This document shows, piece after piece, positions 35,805 through 45,514 of a stretch of DNA of 64,000 bases. Source of the DNA: Penumbrarchaeum sp964445525 (GTDB taxonomy: Archaea; Thermoplasmatota; Penumbrarchaeia; Penumbrarchaeales; Penumbrarchaeaceae); the NCBI GenBank assembly GCA_964445525.1, contig CAYULA010000011.1, positions 1 to 64,000 on the forward strand. The letters are read 5' to 3'. The translations under genes and the position numbers were made by a program. Under the pieces are notes generated by a model that did not search any database, had not been told where the DNA came from, and saw only the letters and a program-made list of their open reading frames with translations. Numbering within the stretch: position 1 is the stretch's first letter; every line of letters starts with the position of its first letter.

Positions 35805-36746
35805 TCACTCAGCGGATAACTCCCTGACCTCCGTTCCAAGCTGGGTTTTTTTGACCACGTACGGCCTCCCCCCTCGGTTTTTGATTGCATCGGCCACCCT
35901 CTTCGGATCGTCAGTAAGGGCGATTATGGAACCCCCTCCGCCCGCTCCTGTTAGCTTGGCGCCGTAGGAGAGAGGTTCGGCGGCGTCCACGAGATTCTGA
36001 AGTTCTTTGGAGCTCGCACCCAGGATGGATAGGAGAGAATGGTTCCTGTTCATCAGGGAGCCTACCTCCACCAGGTCCTCCCTTTTGAGAGCCGTGATCG
36101 CATCCCCTATCAATGATCCTATCTCGCCCACGGTTTCCCTGGCGAATCCCGACCTCTCGTAGAAGGACCTGACCTTTGCCACCTGTAGATGGGTAACCGA
36201 AGGTTTTCCCGTGAAGCCAACAACCAGCGTCATTTCCGGGACCTTCAGATCGTGAATATGCCAGGTTCTTTCACCTTTGGAGAGGGACCAGAGGTGATCC
36301 TCTCCCTTTTCAAAATTTACCATTATCCCGTTTCCGTGGGCTGAACATGAGGTGTCGGTGGGAGAGGCCCCGCCCTGAACGTTGTATTCGATCTCGAAGG
36401 CATCGGATGCAACCTTGTCCGTTGAAGAGGAGCCCTTTTCCATTTTCCTAAGAAGGGATGCAACGGAACACGAAAGGGCTGCGGAGGAACCCAATCCGGA
36501 AGCACCCGGAATGGAAGACTTTATCCTGAAGTTCAACGGAGGACCGTTCCAGAGGTTGTTCATGGCCCACCTGACGTATCGATGCCTCCTCATTGTCAAC
36601 CTTCCCCCGTCCACCTTTGTTTCGCTGGACTCCTTGACACGAACGCTTATTCTCCTGTCGAGGGCGATGGCAATGGCAGGTTCCCCGTAAACAACGGCAT
36701 GTTCGCCGAAGAGTATGGCTTTGGCAGGGGAAGAGGCTTCCATCAT
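35805..36746 (-). CDS. mvk: Mevalonate kinase
   Basis: About 313 residues. GHMP kinase of the mevalonate pathway that makes (R)-5-phosphomevalonate for archaeal isoprenoid lipids. The N-terminal PAKAILFGEHAVVYGEPAIA is diagnostic; the ATP-binding loop PGASGLGSSAA is at 80-90 and the third GHMP motif GAKLTGAGGGGSIIAL lies near the C-terminus. All three canonical motifs are intact, so this is a classical mevalonate kinase, not the mevalonate-3-kinase of Thermoplasma. Start ATG 36746 or the next codon. No other pathway gene is adjacent. Confidence 0.92.
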   Translation of the reverse strand: MMEASSPAKAILFGEHAVVYGEPAIAIALDRRISVRVKESSETKVDGGRLTMRRHRYVRWAMNNLWNGPPLNFRIKSSIPGASGLGSSAALSCSVASLLRKMEKGSSSTDKVASDAFEIEYNVQGGASPTDTSCSAHGNGIMVNFEKGEDHLWSLSKGERTWHIHDLKVPEMTLVVGFTGKPSVTHLQVAKVRSFYERSGFARETVGEIGSLIGDAITALKREDLVEVGSLMNRNHSLLSILGASSKELQNLVDAAEPLSYGAKLTGAGGGGSIIALTDDPKRVADAIKNRGGRPYVVKKTQLGTEVRELSAE

Positions 36747-36888
36747 GATGATGCAAAAGGCCAGGGATTAATTATTGTTTGGGATCGGCCAAAAGGAATC
36801 TATAGATAGATATGCCTTCAATGGATTGTTGAACCCTGAAAGGTGCGATTCAATCAGCGGAAAGGCTTCCTATTACCCGATTGGAAAA

Positions 36889-39800
36889 ATGAAAAAGCAT
36901 AAAACAGCCGCACCGTTGGACCTCACATCCGAAAAATGGAAGAAAAAACCAAAAAATGAAAACAATCCCAAGATTTCGTCGCTTCTTGCCGTTGCGGTCC
37001 TGATTTCCATCGCTCTTTTGCGCCCAGGGTTCGGACAGGAGATCGCTTCAAGCGAGCCCTACAGCGCAGATTACGGAATTTTTTCCACCATATCCGATCT
37101 TCACGAGGAGCAGGTTACCAGAGAAGACGACCCCAGGGTTGTGAATGCAGTTAAATCCACTATGGATTCCGTTAGATTCGAGGAGTGGGATTTCCAGGAC
37201 CCGGGTACGGGGGACCTCAAAAAGGAGACGCTGAAGGTACCAGAGCCCATAACACAGAGTCCCGTGGTCCTTGATGCCCTTAGGGAGAATCCCATAATCA
37301 ACAACACGTCTATACTGGATTGGATCCTCCCTCCTCCTGCTAGCGATCAGGGTGCTCTGAATTATCTGTTGTTGTACAAAGGCGAAGATGGAACCATCTG
37401 GAAGCTGGGATCCATAATCCCGAAACTCGGTATTTTCACGGATTCCGGCATTGACAAGTGGCTGTATATCGATGTTGACGGAGATCCTTCGAACGGGGAC
37501 GAGATAAGGGCCAGGATGACATTCGCAAAGGATCTCCTTGCAAGGGACTGGGAGGTTTCCCTTTTCCCACCCACACTCAATTTCAACAATGCCGGGATCA
37601 GGATTCAGGTTGAGGAGGTAGGAACCCGGGGAGATGGAATGGACGGTTCCCTCTATTTCATAAAGGGAATATCATACAGTCAGAAGAATTACATCTGGTC
37701 TGTGGGGGTCGGCCTTGAGGATTTCACCGGAAGGATGTCGATAAGGGTACAGGCCAGGGAGTGGAGGGCCGAGCCGGACCTGCAGCTGATCCAGAGACTC
37801 CTTCAGGGAGGGCTCCTGAATCTCGGAGACCTCAACCTTCTGGAAATAGTAGGCCCCTTCACACTCTCCTACGAATTCGACCAGCCTCCGGAGAGGATGG
37901 ACATCTACATATCCGTGATGAGGCTCCTGGCTCAGTATATAAGGGATATGGCCTACATACAAATGAAACTTCAAGCGGACGCACTCCATGACACCATCAT
38001 GAATAGGGGAAGTATGATCCTGGGGGTCAAAAACACCGATTCTCCCATCGAATCCCTGGAATGGAGGGGGGGAGAGGAAGGTGATCCGGCAGATTCCATA
38101 TCACTTGGAATTAGGTACGTGGAATTCTCCGACGATCTCATAGACGCCCATATAAATATCCCTTCGCTGCCGGGTTCATTGAGGTTGGACCTTGATTACA
38201 CCCAGGACGGGCAGGGCAGAAACAATACGATCCTGGACCTGTTCGTTCCCCAGGGGCTTCCGGAATTGAATTTCCTGGAGGTGATCTATCCATCGTGGAA
38301 CACCAGCCAGGATCTTAAGAATTGGGATGCCACGAAACTCATACTGTACGGAGTTCCAGAAAGGATCCATCTGGAGACCACTGCGGGCGTTCCCTTCATT
38401 GTTGATGATCCGGATACCTCCGGTCTCAACCTGCTGGACAACTTCATGACCCAGCTTGCCGGCCGATTCTACAGATTGGGTGAGATCCTCCGGGAGATAC
38501 CAAGGGCGATATCGGAGATGCCTTCAAGGAAAGGCTCCACAATGCTGGACTGCAAGGAAGGTCATATCTCAGGGGTCAGGTACATCTCGACATCGGGAGA
38601 ATACATGAACGGAACCGGAGACATGATAGCATTTTCGGGTTCGGATGAGGGGAAACCCGCGATCTTCGCCTCCGTGAACGGGATCAAATACTACAGGGGA
38701 ACCTTCACCGATACTGGCAATGATATCACTCTCAGCCTTCACTCCACACCCAATCTTGTTGTCTATGCCATCTCCGGAGAGGAGAGAGCGGTCCTTGATA
38801 TAAACGGCATACCGGATCGGATCAGAATAACAACAAGTGATGACAGGATAACCTATCAAGGTACAAGCGAGGGACTGCCAGCGACAATTGATTCGGCCGG
38901 GTACAGATTCAGGGACGGCAATCTCAGGTTCGACCTGAACATAAAGGAGATATCATCATCCCTGTCAATGATCAAAGGTGAGGACCGGGTGGAAGTTGTA
39001 TCGGGTTCGGGATCAATAGGATCCATAGAGATGTTCACATCAGACTCCAACATTTCGAAACCCATAGATATCCCCGAAAGGAATTTCGCTTCCGTCCTTG
39101 TGGAGGAGGACGGGTCATCGGTCGGTTTGAGGCTCAACAGGCTGAGGTCGCTGGTTTACAACAACGGAACGAACGGTTTCATTGAACTGAGCACCGTGGC
39201 GGAGGCAAATTTCTATGCTGTAATCAAGGACAGGGAAGAAGGCCTGGACATGACGGCTGCCTTCGTTCCCCTGCCATCTTTCACCCACCTGGATATGCCC
39301 TCAATCGTAAACACGCCCGAAATAGAGATACCCGACATCATGGGTGTCGGAGCCATAACGGATTACGGAGACCTTCTGTTCTCCCTGGAGAATCTCGGAA
39401 GGGCTCCCATCACTGTTGCTTCTTCCATTTCAGAGGGATTGATAGGAGCCATTGGCAGATACTCCACGGACCTGTCACTTTCCTGGGACCTCGCAGAGGA
39501 GGGTTCAACCCTCGATCTTATACTGATCCTGGACAAGAAAGGGGGGGAAGAGGTTCAGGAGGCAAAATGGACCCATGGAATATGGATGGAACAGAAGGGG
39601 CAGGGAGAAAACAGCTCTGTCAACGGGAAGATCTTCCTCAAGGGGATGCCCACAAGAGGGAAGGTAAATCTCTCCTTCTCGGATCAGCTGATCAAGGCTG
39701 AAATCGACTTCGGGGACTATTCACCGGAATTCGATTGGATCGTAATAAAGACCACCGGAGTCCAGAGCAGGGATATCTCGATGTACATCAAGGGGATACC

Positions 39801-40779
39801 GAGCGGAATAGACCTTCTTTTGGACCTTATGGTGTTCACCGATCTGTCCATAGGTGGAAGAATGGTTGTGGACATGAACGTCCATGTAGAGGACCAGAGA
39901 GGAAATCCGGTGGAACTTGGCAGCATGATAGCAACCCTGATAAAAGCAGAGCCGATCCTGTCCATAAGGCAGATGTTTCTGCCCATGATAACATCCGATC
40001 TCAACCTGCACGCAGACGTTGAGAAGGGTGTTGTAGCCGATTATTCCTCTTCTGCATCCATCGATTATCTCTATTTCAAGATAACAAAGAGGATAGAGGG
40101 CAGATGGTCGCAGATATATGCCATATTCCACGATCTCCCGTTGGGATTTTACATCAACATGACTCCAAACCATGATTTCACCATCCAGGAGCCTTTCATC
40201 ACACAGGGCCTTCCGAATATTGATATCAGAACCGAAGGAAGGGAAATGGATATATTCGTGGAATACGACGGGTCAGGATTCGGCCAGAGGGGTAAGTTCC
40301 AGATCTATGCCGATGACATAGGATCCACCTCGGCGCAATACAACGGAGAGGACTACGAGATAGAAAGCGACGGCATAGGATTCATCTCCCTCCAGGTGGA
40401 CAGACTTCCCGTAATGGAACAGTTCACTTTATCCTCACTTTCACTTCTCGGTATGGATGTCCAGCATCTGATCATAACCTCGGAGATGATTTACGGAATA
40501 TACCCCCAGATATTCCTGAAAGATACAAGGGGAGGATCCTTCCAGATCAAGGTAAGCGGTGAGGTGAATCTCGGAGATGAATCCTTCTCACCCGAACTTT
40601 TCTTCATAACATTGAGGACCTCAAAGATCGCGGGATTGAACATTCCCACGGGCCTTTTCATAAACAAGGACACATCCGCTTTGAGCATGGAAAACGCCGA
40701 GGGGGCGGTGGTGATGCCTGCACCCCTCTTGACAGGTTGGTACATGCTGGTATCACCAATTTTCGGAGGTGGGGGCTGA
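36889..40779 (+). CDS. Giant exported protein of unknown function
   Basis: About 1296 residues with no recognisable family. The start chosen, at 36889, gives a basic leader followed by a signal-like helix (ISSLLAVAVLISIALLRPGFG). The remainder is a series of amphipathic beta-rich stretches without cysteines or a C-terminal membrane helix; it ends in GWYMLVSPIFGGGG. Repeated features include LHLD..YT-type strands and short Gly-Ser-Ile runs, suggesting many similar blades or sandwich domains, but I could not assign units. The next gene overlaps by one base (TGATG) and encodes a small anchored protein, so they probably act together. Confidence 0.75.
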   Translation: MKKHKTAAPLDLTSEKWKKKPKNENNPKISSLLAVAVLISIALLRPGFGQEIASSEPYSADYGIFSTISDLHEEQVTREDDPRVVNAVKSTMDSVRFEEWDFQDPGTGDLKKETLKVPEPITQSPVVLDALRENPIINNTSILDWILPPPASDQGALNYLLLYKGEDGTIWKLGSIIPKLGIFTDSGIDKWLYIDVDGDPSNGDEIRARMTFAKDLLARDWEVSLFPPTLNFNNAGIRIQVEEVGTRGDGMDGSLYFIKGISYSQKNYIWSVGVGLEDFTGRMSIRVQAREWRAEPDLQLIQRLLQGGLLNLGDLNLLEIVGPFTLSYEFDQPPERMDIYISVMRLLAQYIRDMAYIQMKLQADALHDTIMNRGSMILGVKNTDSPIESLEWRGGEEGDPADSISLGIRYVEFSDDLIDAHINIPSLPGSLRLDLDYTQDGQGRNNTILDLFVPQGLPELNFLEVIYPSWNTSQDLKNWDATKLILYGVPERIHLETTAGVPFIVDDPDTSGLNLLDNFMTQLAGRFYRLGEILREIPRAISEMPSRKGSTMLDCKEGHISGVRYISTSGEYMNGTGDMIAFSGSDEGKPAIFASVNGIKYYRGTFTDTGNDITLSLHSTPNLVVYAISGEERAVLDINGIPDRIRITTSDDRITYQGTSEGLPATIDSAGYRFRDGNLRFDLNIKEISSSLSMIKGEDRVEVVSGSGSIGSIEMFTSDSNISKPIDIPERNFASVLVEEDGSSVGLRLNRLRSLVYNNGTNGFIELSTVAEANFYAVIKDREEGLDMTAAFVPLPSFTHLDMPSIVNTPEIEIPDIMGVGAITDYGDLLFSLENLGRAPITVASSISEGLIGAIGRYSTDLSLSWDLAEEGSTLDLILILDKKGGEEVQEAKWTHGIWMEQKGQGENSSVNGKIFLKGMPTRGKVNLSFSDQLIKAEIDFGDYSPEFDWIVIKTTGVQSRDISMYIKGIPSGIDLLLDLMVFTDLSIGGRMVVDMNVHVEDQRGNPVELGSMIATLIKAEPILSIRQMFLPMITSDLNLHADVEKGVVADYSSSASIDYLYFKITKRIEGRWSQIYAIFHDLPLGFYINMTPNHDFTIQEPFITQGLPNIDIRTEGREMDIFVEYDGSGFGQRGKFQIYADDIGSTSAQYNGEDYEIESDGIGFISLQVDRLPVMEQFTLSSLSLLGMDVQHLIITSEMIYGIYPQIFLKDTRGGSFQIKVSGEVNLGDESFSPELFFITLRTSKIAGLNIPTGLFINKDTSALSMENAEGAVVMPAPLLTGWYMLVSPIFGGGG

Positions 40780-41243
40780 TGGCAGTCGGGGAAAACCGGA
40801 GAAGAAGATGGCTTGTTCCGGTTATGGCCATTGCAATTGTTGTTCTGGGTTTTGTTGCTTACCAATGGATAATACCCAGGACCAACCTGGAGGTCAGAAT
40901 CGTTTATCATGAATCTCCCAGCGGAGGCGGCACGGGCGGTGTAATGAATATAAACGTCCTTTTGACCAACAAGGGAAACAGAGAGATCTCGGACCTTTAC
41001 TGCATGGTGATTGTGAGAGAGGCCGGAGGAAAGGAGGTGGCCCGAAATCTTGTGGAGGAAATGGATCTCGGCGCAGGCAGCAATGCGGAGATTACATTAA
41101 CCTTTATCGGAAGCCAGTACAAGAACTACGATATTTCAACCGAGCTCGATTTCGCCACTGCCGGTGGTTCAAGGGAGAAAATGCTGGAATACACAACCAG
41201 CGAAGAACAGATGAATCTTGTGTTTGTTGAAAACATCAGGTAG
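40779..41243 (+). CDS. Small membrane-anchored protein with CARDB-like domain
   Basis: 154 residues: a basic start, one transmembrane helix (LVPVMAIAIVVLGFVAYQWII) and one extracellular beta-sandwich of the CARDB type (NINVLLTNKGNREISDLYCMVIVREAG). It overlaps the stop of the giant exported protein at 40779 and has GGAGGTG inside that gene's end, so it is translationally coupled to it. It could be a membrane partner or chaperone for the giant protein. Confidence 0.7.
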   Translation: MAVGENRRRRWLVPVMAIAIVVLGFVAYQWIIPRTNLEVRIVYHESPSGGGTGGVMNINVLLTNKGNREISDLYCMVIVREAGGKEVARNLVEEMDLGAGSNAEITLTFIGSQYKNYDISTELDFATAGGSREKMLEYTTSEEQMNLVFVENIR

Positions 41244-41246
41244 GTC

Positions 41247-42011
41247 TCAACCGAAATATCTCAATTCGTCCTTGCTCTCCTGCTGCTCTGACTCTTCCAG
41301 GTTCTCCTTGATCTTGGAGGTTATCTCGTCTATCTGCTTGGCCTTCTCCTCCAGGCTGGAATAGTCGAGTTCGAAACCAAGGTATTTTCCGAGTACAGTG
41401 AGCACCGATCTTGCCGATCTTGGATCAACGAAATATCCCGATGTCTCCCCCATGAGGCAGACACCGTCGATGTTCTCAAGCTGCCCCAGACCTAGCAAGA
41501 GCCCCGATGCGCCTATTATCCCCGAGGATGGCTCCCCTTTCTTGAAGGATACGCCAACTTCCTCCAATCTGGGCTTGAGGGATGCGGAAGTTACCGCTCC
41601 GAGGACTCCGGGCTCCTCTATGAGCTTGATCACACCGTATCCTCCGAGTGTGAAGACAGTTGTAACCCCCAACTCCTTTGCAAGTTCGATTGCAGCCATG
41701 GAGAGCTCATACTGGCCTTCGGGTGTCAGACCCTGGAAATCTCCCGTAAGGACCACGATGTCCCTCTGCCCATCCTTGCCTTTTCTGTAATGAAGGTCAT
41801 GTTTTACCAGTGATACCACACCGTCCTCTCCGACGGTGACCTGAGGAGGCAAATACTTTGAATAGACCTCGGCGAACTTGATCATGGAAAGCTCTTCCAC
41901 GAGATGCTCCGCCGCCAATTTCCCCACGTTTCCAACCCCGGGAAGGCCCTCGATCATTATACCGTCTTCGAGTTCGGGTTTCTCCGTGAACTTGATGATA
42001 ACATCCTTCAT
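41247..42011 (-). CDS. PAC2-family proteasome assembly chaperone-like protein
   Basis: 254 residues of the PAC2 family (archaeal relative of eukaryotic proteasome assembly chaperone 2). Visible are EGLPGVGNVGKLAAEHLV at ~22-39, the GDFQGLTPEGQYELS segment and GLLLGLGQLENIDGVCLMGETSGYF. It is the last gene of the ribosomal L44e-aIF2alpha operon, as seen in many archaea. Its ATG overlaps the Nop10 stop (ATGA). The role in proteasome assembly is by family only. Confidence 0.88.
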   Translation of the reverse strand: MKDVIIKFTEKPELEDGIMIEGLPGVGNVGKLAAEHLVEELSMIKFAEVYSKYLPPQVTVGEDGVVSLVKHDLHYRKGKDGQRDIVVLTGDFQGLTPEGQYELSMAAIELAKELGVTTVFTLGGYGVIKLIEEPGVLGAVTSASLKPRLEEVGVSFKKGEPSSGIIGASGLLLGLGQLENIDGVCLMGETSGYFVDPRSARSVLTVLGKYLGFELDYSSLEEKAKQIDEITSKIKENLEESEQQESKDELRYFG

Positions 42012-42187
42012 TTGCTGTCCTCCTTTTCATGAACACCGTAAAGGGTCATTCTCCTGTACTTCCCGAACCTGTCCTGGGGGGAGTACCTTGGTGGAAAGGT
42101 GTTCTCCGAGGGCGTATTGCATTTCCTGCACCTGTCGGCGAGCATGTAGTCACCACAGGCAGGACACTTCCTGATACGGCTTCTCAA
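42008..42187 (-). CDS. nop10: Nop10, H/ACA snoRNP protein (TTG start)
   Basis: 59 residues of the Nop10 family. The TTG at 42187 begins a typical [M]RSRIRKCPACGDYML sequence with a single zinc-ribbon half and CRKCNTPSENTFPPRYSPQDRF. Nop10 stabilises Cbf5 in pseudouridylation of rRNA. There is no in-frame ATG at this place; the previous in-frame stop is the aIF2alpha TGA itself. It lies between aIF2alpha and PAC2 and overlaps PAC2 by ATGA. Confidence 0.85.
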   Translation of the reverse strand: MRSRIRKCPACGDYMLADRCRKCNTPSENTFPPRYSPQDRFGKYRRMTLYGVHEKEDSK

Positions 42188-42208
42188 AGATTCACCAACC
42201 GTTCCAAA

Positions 42209-43018
42209 TCATCCCTTGCGGATGAACTTTCCGGTTCCGTTCTTCGATTCGAGAAAAGTAAGCGCCGACTCCGCCGATCCCTTGAGGATCTCCTCGGCTG
42301 TCTTGTAATCCGGAGCTGATAATATCAATCTGTATCTGGGAGCCCCTATGTAGAGGATGTTTAGTTTTACATCTTCGGCACCGTTGACTGCCTTCTCGGC
42401 CTCGTGGAGGGCATCCTTGATATCCTTGAGACCGTCGGGAGATATGGACGTAAGTTCCAGTATCCCGCTTATCTCCACGAAAGGGGGAGTGATATTTTCC
42501 TTTGCCATGTTGATGAATAAATCTGTCCACTCGCCCTCGAATCCGGATTCCCTGAGGGCATCTTCCTTCATGGCCGAGATCTCGAATGCGCCGTAAAGTG
42601 ACCCGTACTCCGAAATCAGATCGTAACCGAATTCCTCCATACCCCACTGGTAGTCGTGTCCGAGGTTCTGACACAGCAGCTCGAGAAGTTTCTGGGCCTT
42701 CTGCTCGCTTTTCCATTGCTGGATCTTCTCCCTCTTCTGATGCTCGTTTACGGCTTTCAGGGAGAGGTCCACGTACTTGTTCTTTCTCTTGGTGTCTATT
42801 CCAAGTACTTTGCAGACGACCTTCTGGCCTTCTCTCACATGGTCCCTGATGTACTTTACCCAACCGGAGGCGACCTCTGCGATGTGAATGAATCCTTCCT
42901 TTCCCGGATATTCATCGAGGTCCACGACAACCCCGAAATTCTTTACCTGCCTCACGGTCGCAACTATAAGTTCTCCATCCTCCGGCAGGTCCGTACCTGG
43001 GGTCATCCTATCATTCAC
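42209..43018 (-). CDS. Translation initiation factor aIF2 alpha
   Basis: 269 residues. The N-terminal S1-like OB fold starts ELIVATVRQVKNFGVVVDLDEYPG, with KEGFIHIAEVASGWVKYIRDHV and KVLGIDTKRKNKYVDLSLK; then the helical middle and the alpha/beta C-terminal domain (RYRLILSAPDYKTAE). It binds the gamma subunit and initiator tRNA complex. Start codon ATG at 43018; an internal ATG four codons on is possible. It is in the L44e-S27e-aIF2alpha-Nop10-PAC2 operon, with eight bases between its start and the S27e stop. Confidence 0.92.
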   Translation of the reverse strand: MNDRMTPGTDLPEDGELIVATVRQVKNFGVVVDLDEYPGKEGFIHIAEVASGWVKYIRDHVREGQKVVCKVLGIDTKRKNKYVDLSLKAVNEHQKREKIQQWKSEQKAQKLLELLCQNLGHDYQWGMEEFGYDLISEYGSLYGAFEISAMKEDALRESGFEGEWTDLFINMAKENITPPFVEISGILELTSISPDGLKDIKDALHEAEKAVNGAEDVKLNILYIGAPRYRLILSAPDYKTAEEILKGSAESALTFLESKNGTGKFIRKG

Positions 43019-43026
43019 TCCTTTTA

Positions 43027-43221
43027 TCAGCCTTCTTTCGGGCCGTCAATCCTTTCAACTATCTCTCCCTTTATTTCGGCCTTTCCCCCTCTGGGGAGAG
43101 CCAGAGTGGAACCGCAAACCGTGCAGCTGATCTTCATATTCGACCTGTCGAAAATGGTCTGCTCGTTGCCGCAATCAGGGCATTTCACCTTGAGGAACTT
43201 TGATCTGGTTTCCATTTTCAT
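43027..43221 (-). CDS. rps27e: Ribosomal protein S27e
   Basis: 64 residues. Zinc-ribbon protein of the archaeal small subunit. FLKVKCPDCGNEQTIFD and ISCTVCGSTLALPRGGKAEI supply the four Cys. The ATG at 43221 overlaps the L44e stop codon (ATGA), which sets the start. It is in the conserved ribosomal operon. Confidence 0.93.
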   Translation of the reverse strand: MKMETRSKFLKVKCPDCGNEQTIFDRSNMKISCTVCGSTLALPRGGKAEIKGEIVERIDGPKEG

Positions 43222-43499
43222 ACCTCCACCAGTTCGAATTTCTTTGCCCTGAGTGATGGACTCTGATGGGCCTTGCCGCAATCCTTGCATTTGTACTTGA
43301 GATTGACCCTCTTCGTGGGTTTCTCCCTTCCCTCCGGCTTGGGTCTGGGAAAGCCTCCATACCCGGCAGTGACCTTTCTGAAACGTCTCTGCCCCCATTT
43401 CAGCTCGCTGGCTTTCCTCTTCTTTACCCTGTCCACCTCATGTTCGGTGTGCTTTTTACAGGAGGGGCAGTACCTCTTGATGGTCCTCGGTCTTTTCAT
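43218..43499 (-). CDS. rpl44e: Ribosomal protein L44e
   Basis: 93 residues. Large-subunit protein beginning MKRPRTIKRYCPSCKKHTEHE, with the C-terminal zinc element YKCKDCGKAHQ. It is the first gene of the operon. A GGTGAG Shine-Dalgarno lies five bases before the ATG, and A/T-rich elements around 43540-43570 are candidate promoters. Confidence 0.95.
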   Translation of the reverse strand: MKRPRTIKRYCPSCKKHTEHEVDRVKKRKASELKWGQRRFRKVTAGYGGFPRPKPEGREKPTKRVNLKYKCKDCGKAHQSPSLRAKKFELVEV

Positions 43500-43623
43500 T
43501 TAAACTCACCCGTATCACTAACCGGCGCTGCAGGAGGGCGGTATTTTAGAACCACTATTAATAATTAATTGGTGTGGTCTAAGAAGTTTTGTCGAGGCCG
43601 GGATCCTTTCTTCGTTTGAGAAT

Positions 43624-43941
43624 TCATTCTTCAGCCAGAACTTCTTCGGTTTTACTATCCTCAGTCCGGTCTCTATTGAGGATGATCTCTATCCAGGAAA
43701 CGTTTATTCCGCCTTCCCGGTCCTCGTCCTCAACGTTCTCGGTTCCTATCTGGATATCGTCCACCTTCGCATCGGAGAGGAACCGGTTCCTTACGATCTC
43801 CGCCACATCCACGGCCTTGCTGATCGCCCTTCCTCTGGCCTTTATGGTGACGTTATCCGTACCTGTATTGAACTGAGTAACCACAGCCAGTACGTAGTTC
43901 ATCGATGGCTTCCTTCCTATGAAAACTGTGTTGTCTTCCAC
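43624..43941 (-). CDS. albA: Alba chromatin protein
   Basis: 105 residues from the GTG at 43941. The Alba core is NTVFIGRKPSMNYVLAVVTQFN and VTIKARGRAISKAVDVAEIVRNRF; the C-terminus is extended and acidic (EDEDREGGIN and TEDSKTEEVLAEE). Alba binds DNA and RNA as a dimer. Purine-rich GGGGGG about seven bases before the GTG supports this start. An in-frame ATG at 44046 would add 35 residues without Alba similarity. Divergent from trpS. Confidence 0.88.
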   Translation of the reverse strand: MEDNTVFIGRKPSMNYVLAVVTQFNTGTDNVTIKARGRAISKAVDVAEIVRNRFLSDAKVDDIQIGTENVEDEDREGGINVSWIEIILNRDRTEDSKTEEVLAEE

Positions 43942-44129
43942 ACTGTGGCCCCCCTTTGCATAGGGTTTGTCATTATTGAAGGGGCCTCTATTAAAGGTTT
44001 TCCGGTGATTATTGAGGACAATTGTCTCAAACGTGGAATTATTCATGATTAATAATATTGAAAAAAAGATATATTCGGTTCCCCTTCAGGCGCTGTCGGT
44101 ACTTGAAAGAAACAACGGATGCGATAGTG

Positions 44130-45443
44130 ATGCTCGATCCCTGGGAAACTAGTCAGATAAAGGATTATGACAGGACCATGGAGGAGTTCGGGATAGACAG
44201 GTTCAACCTTTCGGATCTCCCGGAGGAACCCGCTCCGCCCAGATTGTTCAACCAGGGAATAGTTTTCGGACAGAGAGGTTTCAGAGCGATCTCGAGAAGG
44301 ATCCGGAGAGGAGAACCTTTCGCCATCATGTCGGGCCTGATGCCTTCGGGAAGGATGCATCTGGGACACAAGATGGTGATAGACCAGATCACCTATCTTC
44401 AGGAGTTCGGCGCAAGGGTTTTTGTGGGGGTGGCCGATCTAGAATCCTATTCCACCAGAAACATGCCCCTGGATAAGGCCAGGGAACTGGCTGTTGACTC
44501 CTATGTCAGAAATTACCTGGCCCTGGGCATCGGAAGGGAAGGTTTCGAGGTTTATTTCCAGTCCAAGAGAAAAGAGGTAAAGGACCTCTCACTCCTCCTG
44601 GGCAAGAAAGTCAACCTATCCACCATGAGAGCAATCTACGGATTCAACGATCAGACCAATGTTGGACACCTCATGTCCCCACTTTTACAGGCGGGAGACA
44701 TACTCCACCCCCAGTTGAAATTGGGGCCCATTCCTGTTGTAGTTCCTGTTGGTATTGACCAGGATCCCCACATGAGGTTGTGCAGGGACCTCTCTTCATC
44801 TTTCAGACTGCTGAACGCTACAAAGACTTCCGACGGAAAGATCGGGGTTTTCGTTAAAGTGGATAAGAACGTGAAAAGGCTCCTGGACAGGTCGAAATCC
44901 GCCCTGGAAAGAGAAGGATACCTGGAATTCAAGATGATCCCGGCCTACAAAGCTCTTTACATAGAAGGTGCCACAGAATCCGACCTGATATCAATCGACG
45001 AGGTATTGTCTGGATTGGAAAAGGATGAGGGCGAATACGGATTCATCCCTCCGACTTCCACATATCACAAATTCATCAGGGGGCTGACCGGGGAGAAGAT
45101 GTCCTCATCCAAACCCGAGACAGCAATATTTCTGGATGACGATCCGGGTGAAGCAAAAAAGAAGATCATGAGGGCGGTGACAGGGGGGAGGGAGACCGCC
45201 GAGGAACAGAAGGAAAAAGGCGGCGAGGCATACAACTGCCCTGTCTACGATACAATGCTCTTTCACACAGTGAAAGACGAAAAAGAAGTGGAGAGGGTCT
45301 ACAACGAATGCATTGGCGGCGAACGTCTCTGTGGTCATTGCAAGAAGGAGGCGGCAGAGCATCTTGTCTCATTTTTGAAGGATCTGGATGAGAAGCGTGA
45401 TTCAACCGAACATCTTGTAAGTACCTACGTCATGGATGATTAG
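44130..45443 (+). CDS. trpS: Tryptophanyl-tRNA synthetase (archaeal type)
   Basis: 437 residues. Class I synthetase of the archaeal/eukaryotic TrpRS group. The HxGH motif appears as RMHLGH (75-80) and KMSSS is intact (323-327). The N-terminal extension and the C-terminal Cys-containing helix region fit the long archaeal form. The ATG at 44130 is the first that gives a plausible N-terminus (MLDPWETSQIKDYD); upstream in-frame sequence from 44058 is not protein-like. No strong Shine-Dalgarno is seen. Confidence 0.95.
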   Translation: MLDPWETSQIKDYDRTMEEFGIDRFNLSDLPEEPAPPRLFNQGIVFGQRGFRAISRRIRRGEPFAIMSGLMPSGRMHLGHKMVIDQITYLQEFGARVFVGVADLESYSTRNMPLDKARELAVDSYVRNYLALGIGREGFEVYFQSKRKEVKDLSLLLGKKVNLSTMRAIYGFNDQTNVGHLMSPLLQAGDILHPQLKLGPIPVVVPVGIDQDPHMRLCRDLSSSFRLLNATKTSDGKIGVFVKVDKNVKRLLDRSKSALEREGYLEFKMIPAYKALYIEGATESDLISIDEVLSGLEKDEGEYGFIPPTSTYHKFIRGLTGEKMSSSKPETAIFLDDDPGEAKKKIMRAVTGGRETAEEQKEKGGEAYNCPVYDTMLFHTVKDEKEVERVYNECIGGERLCGHCKKEAAEHLVSFLKDLDEKRDSTEHLVSTYVMDD

Positions 45444-45514
45444 TCCCGAACAGAAATATCGACCAAATCTAAAAATATCAGGTCTTGGGATTTTTCAGGT
45501 AGGCAGTTGGTTAT

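Noticed and set aside
42192..42863. 223-codon minus-strand ORF overlapping aIF2alpha in another frame
   Set aside because: aIF2alpha reads cleanly in the other frame; this one is Arg/Gly-rich, typical of an alternate frame of a G/A-rich gene.
43942..44046. 35-residue N-terminal extension of Alba from ATG 44046
   Set aside because: The extension has no Alba similarity, and a GTG with upstream GGGGGG fits the normal Alba start; I kept the short form but cannot exclude the long one.
44058..44129. 24-codon upstream extension of trpS
   Set aside because: Basic and not protein-like compared with TrpRS N-termini; ATG 44130 fits better.
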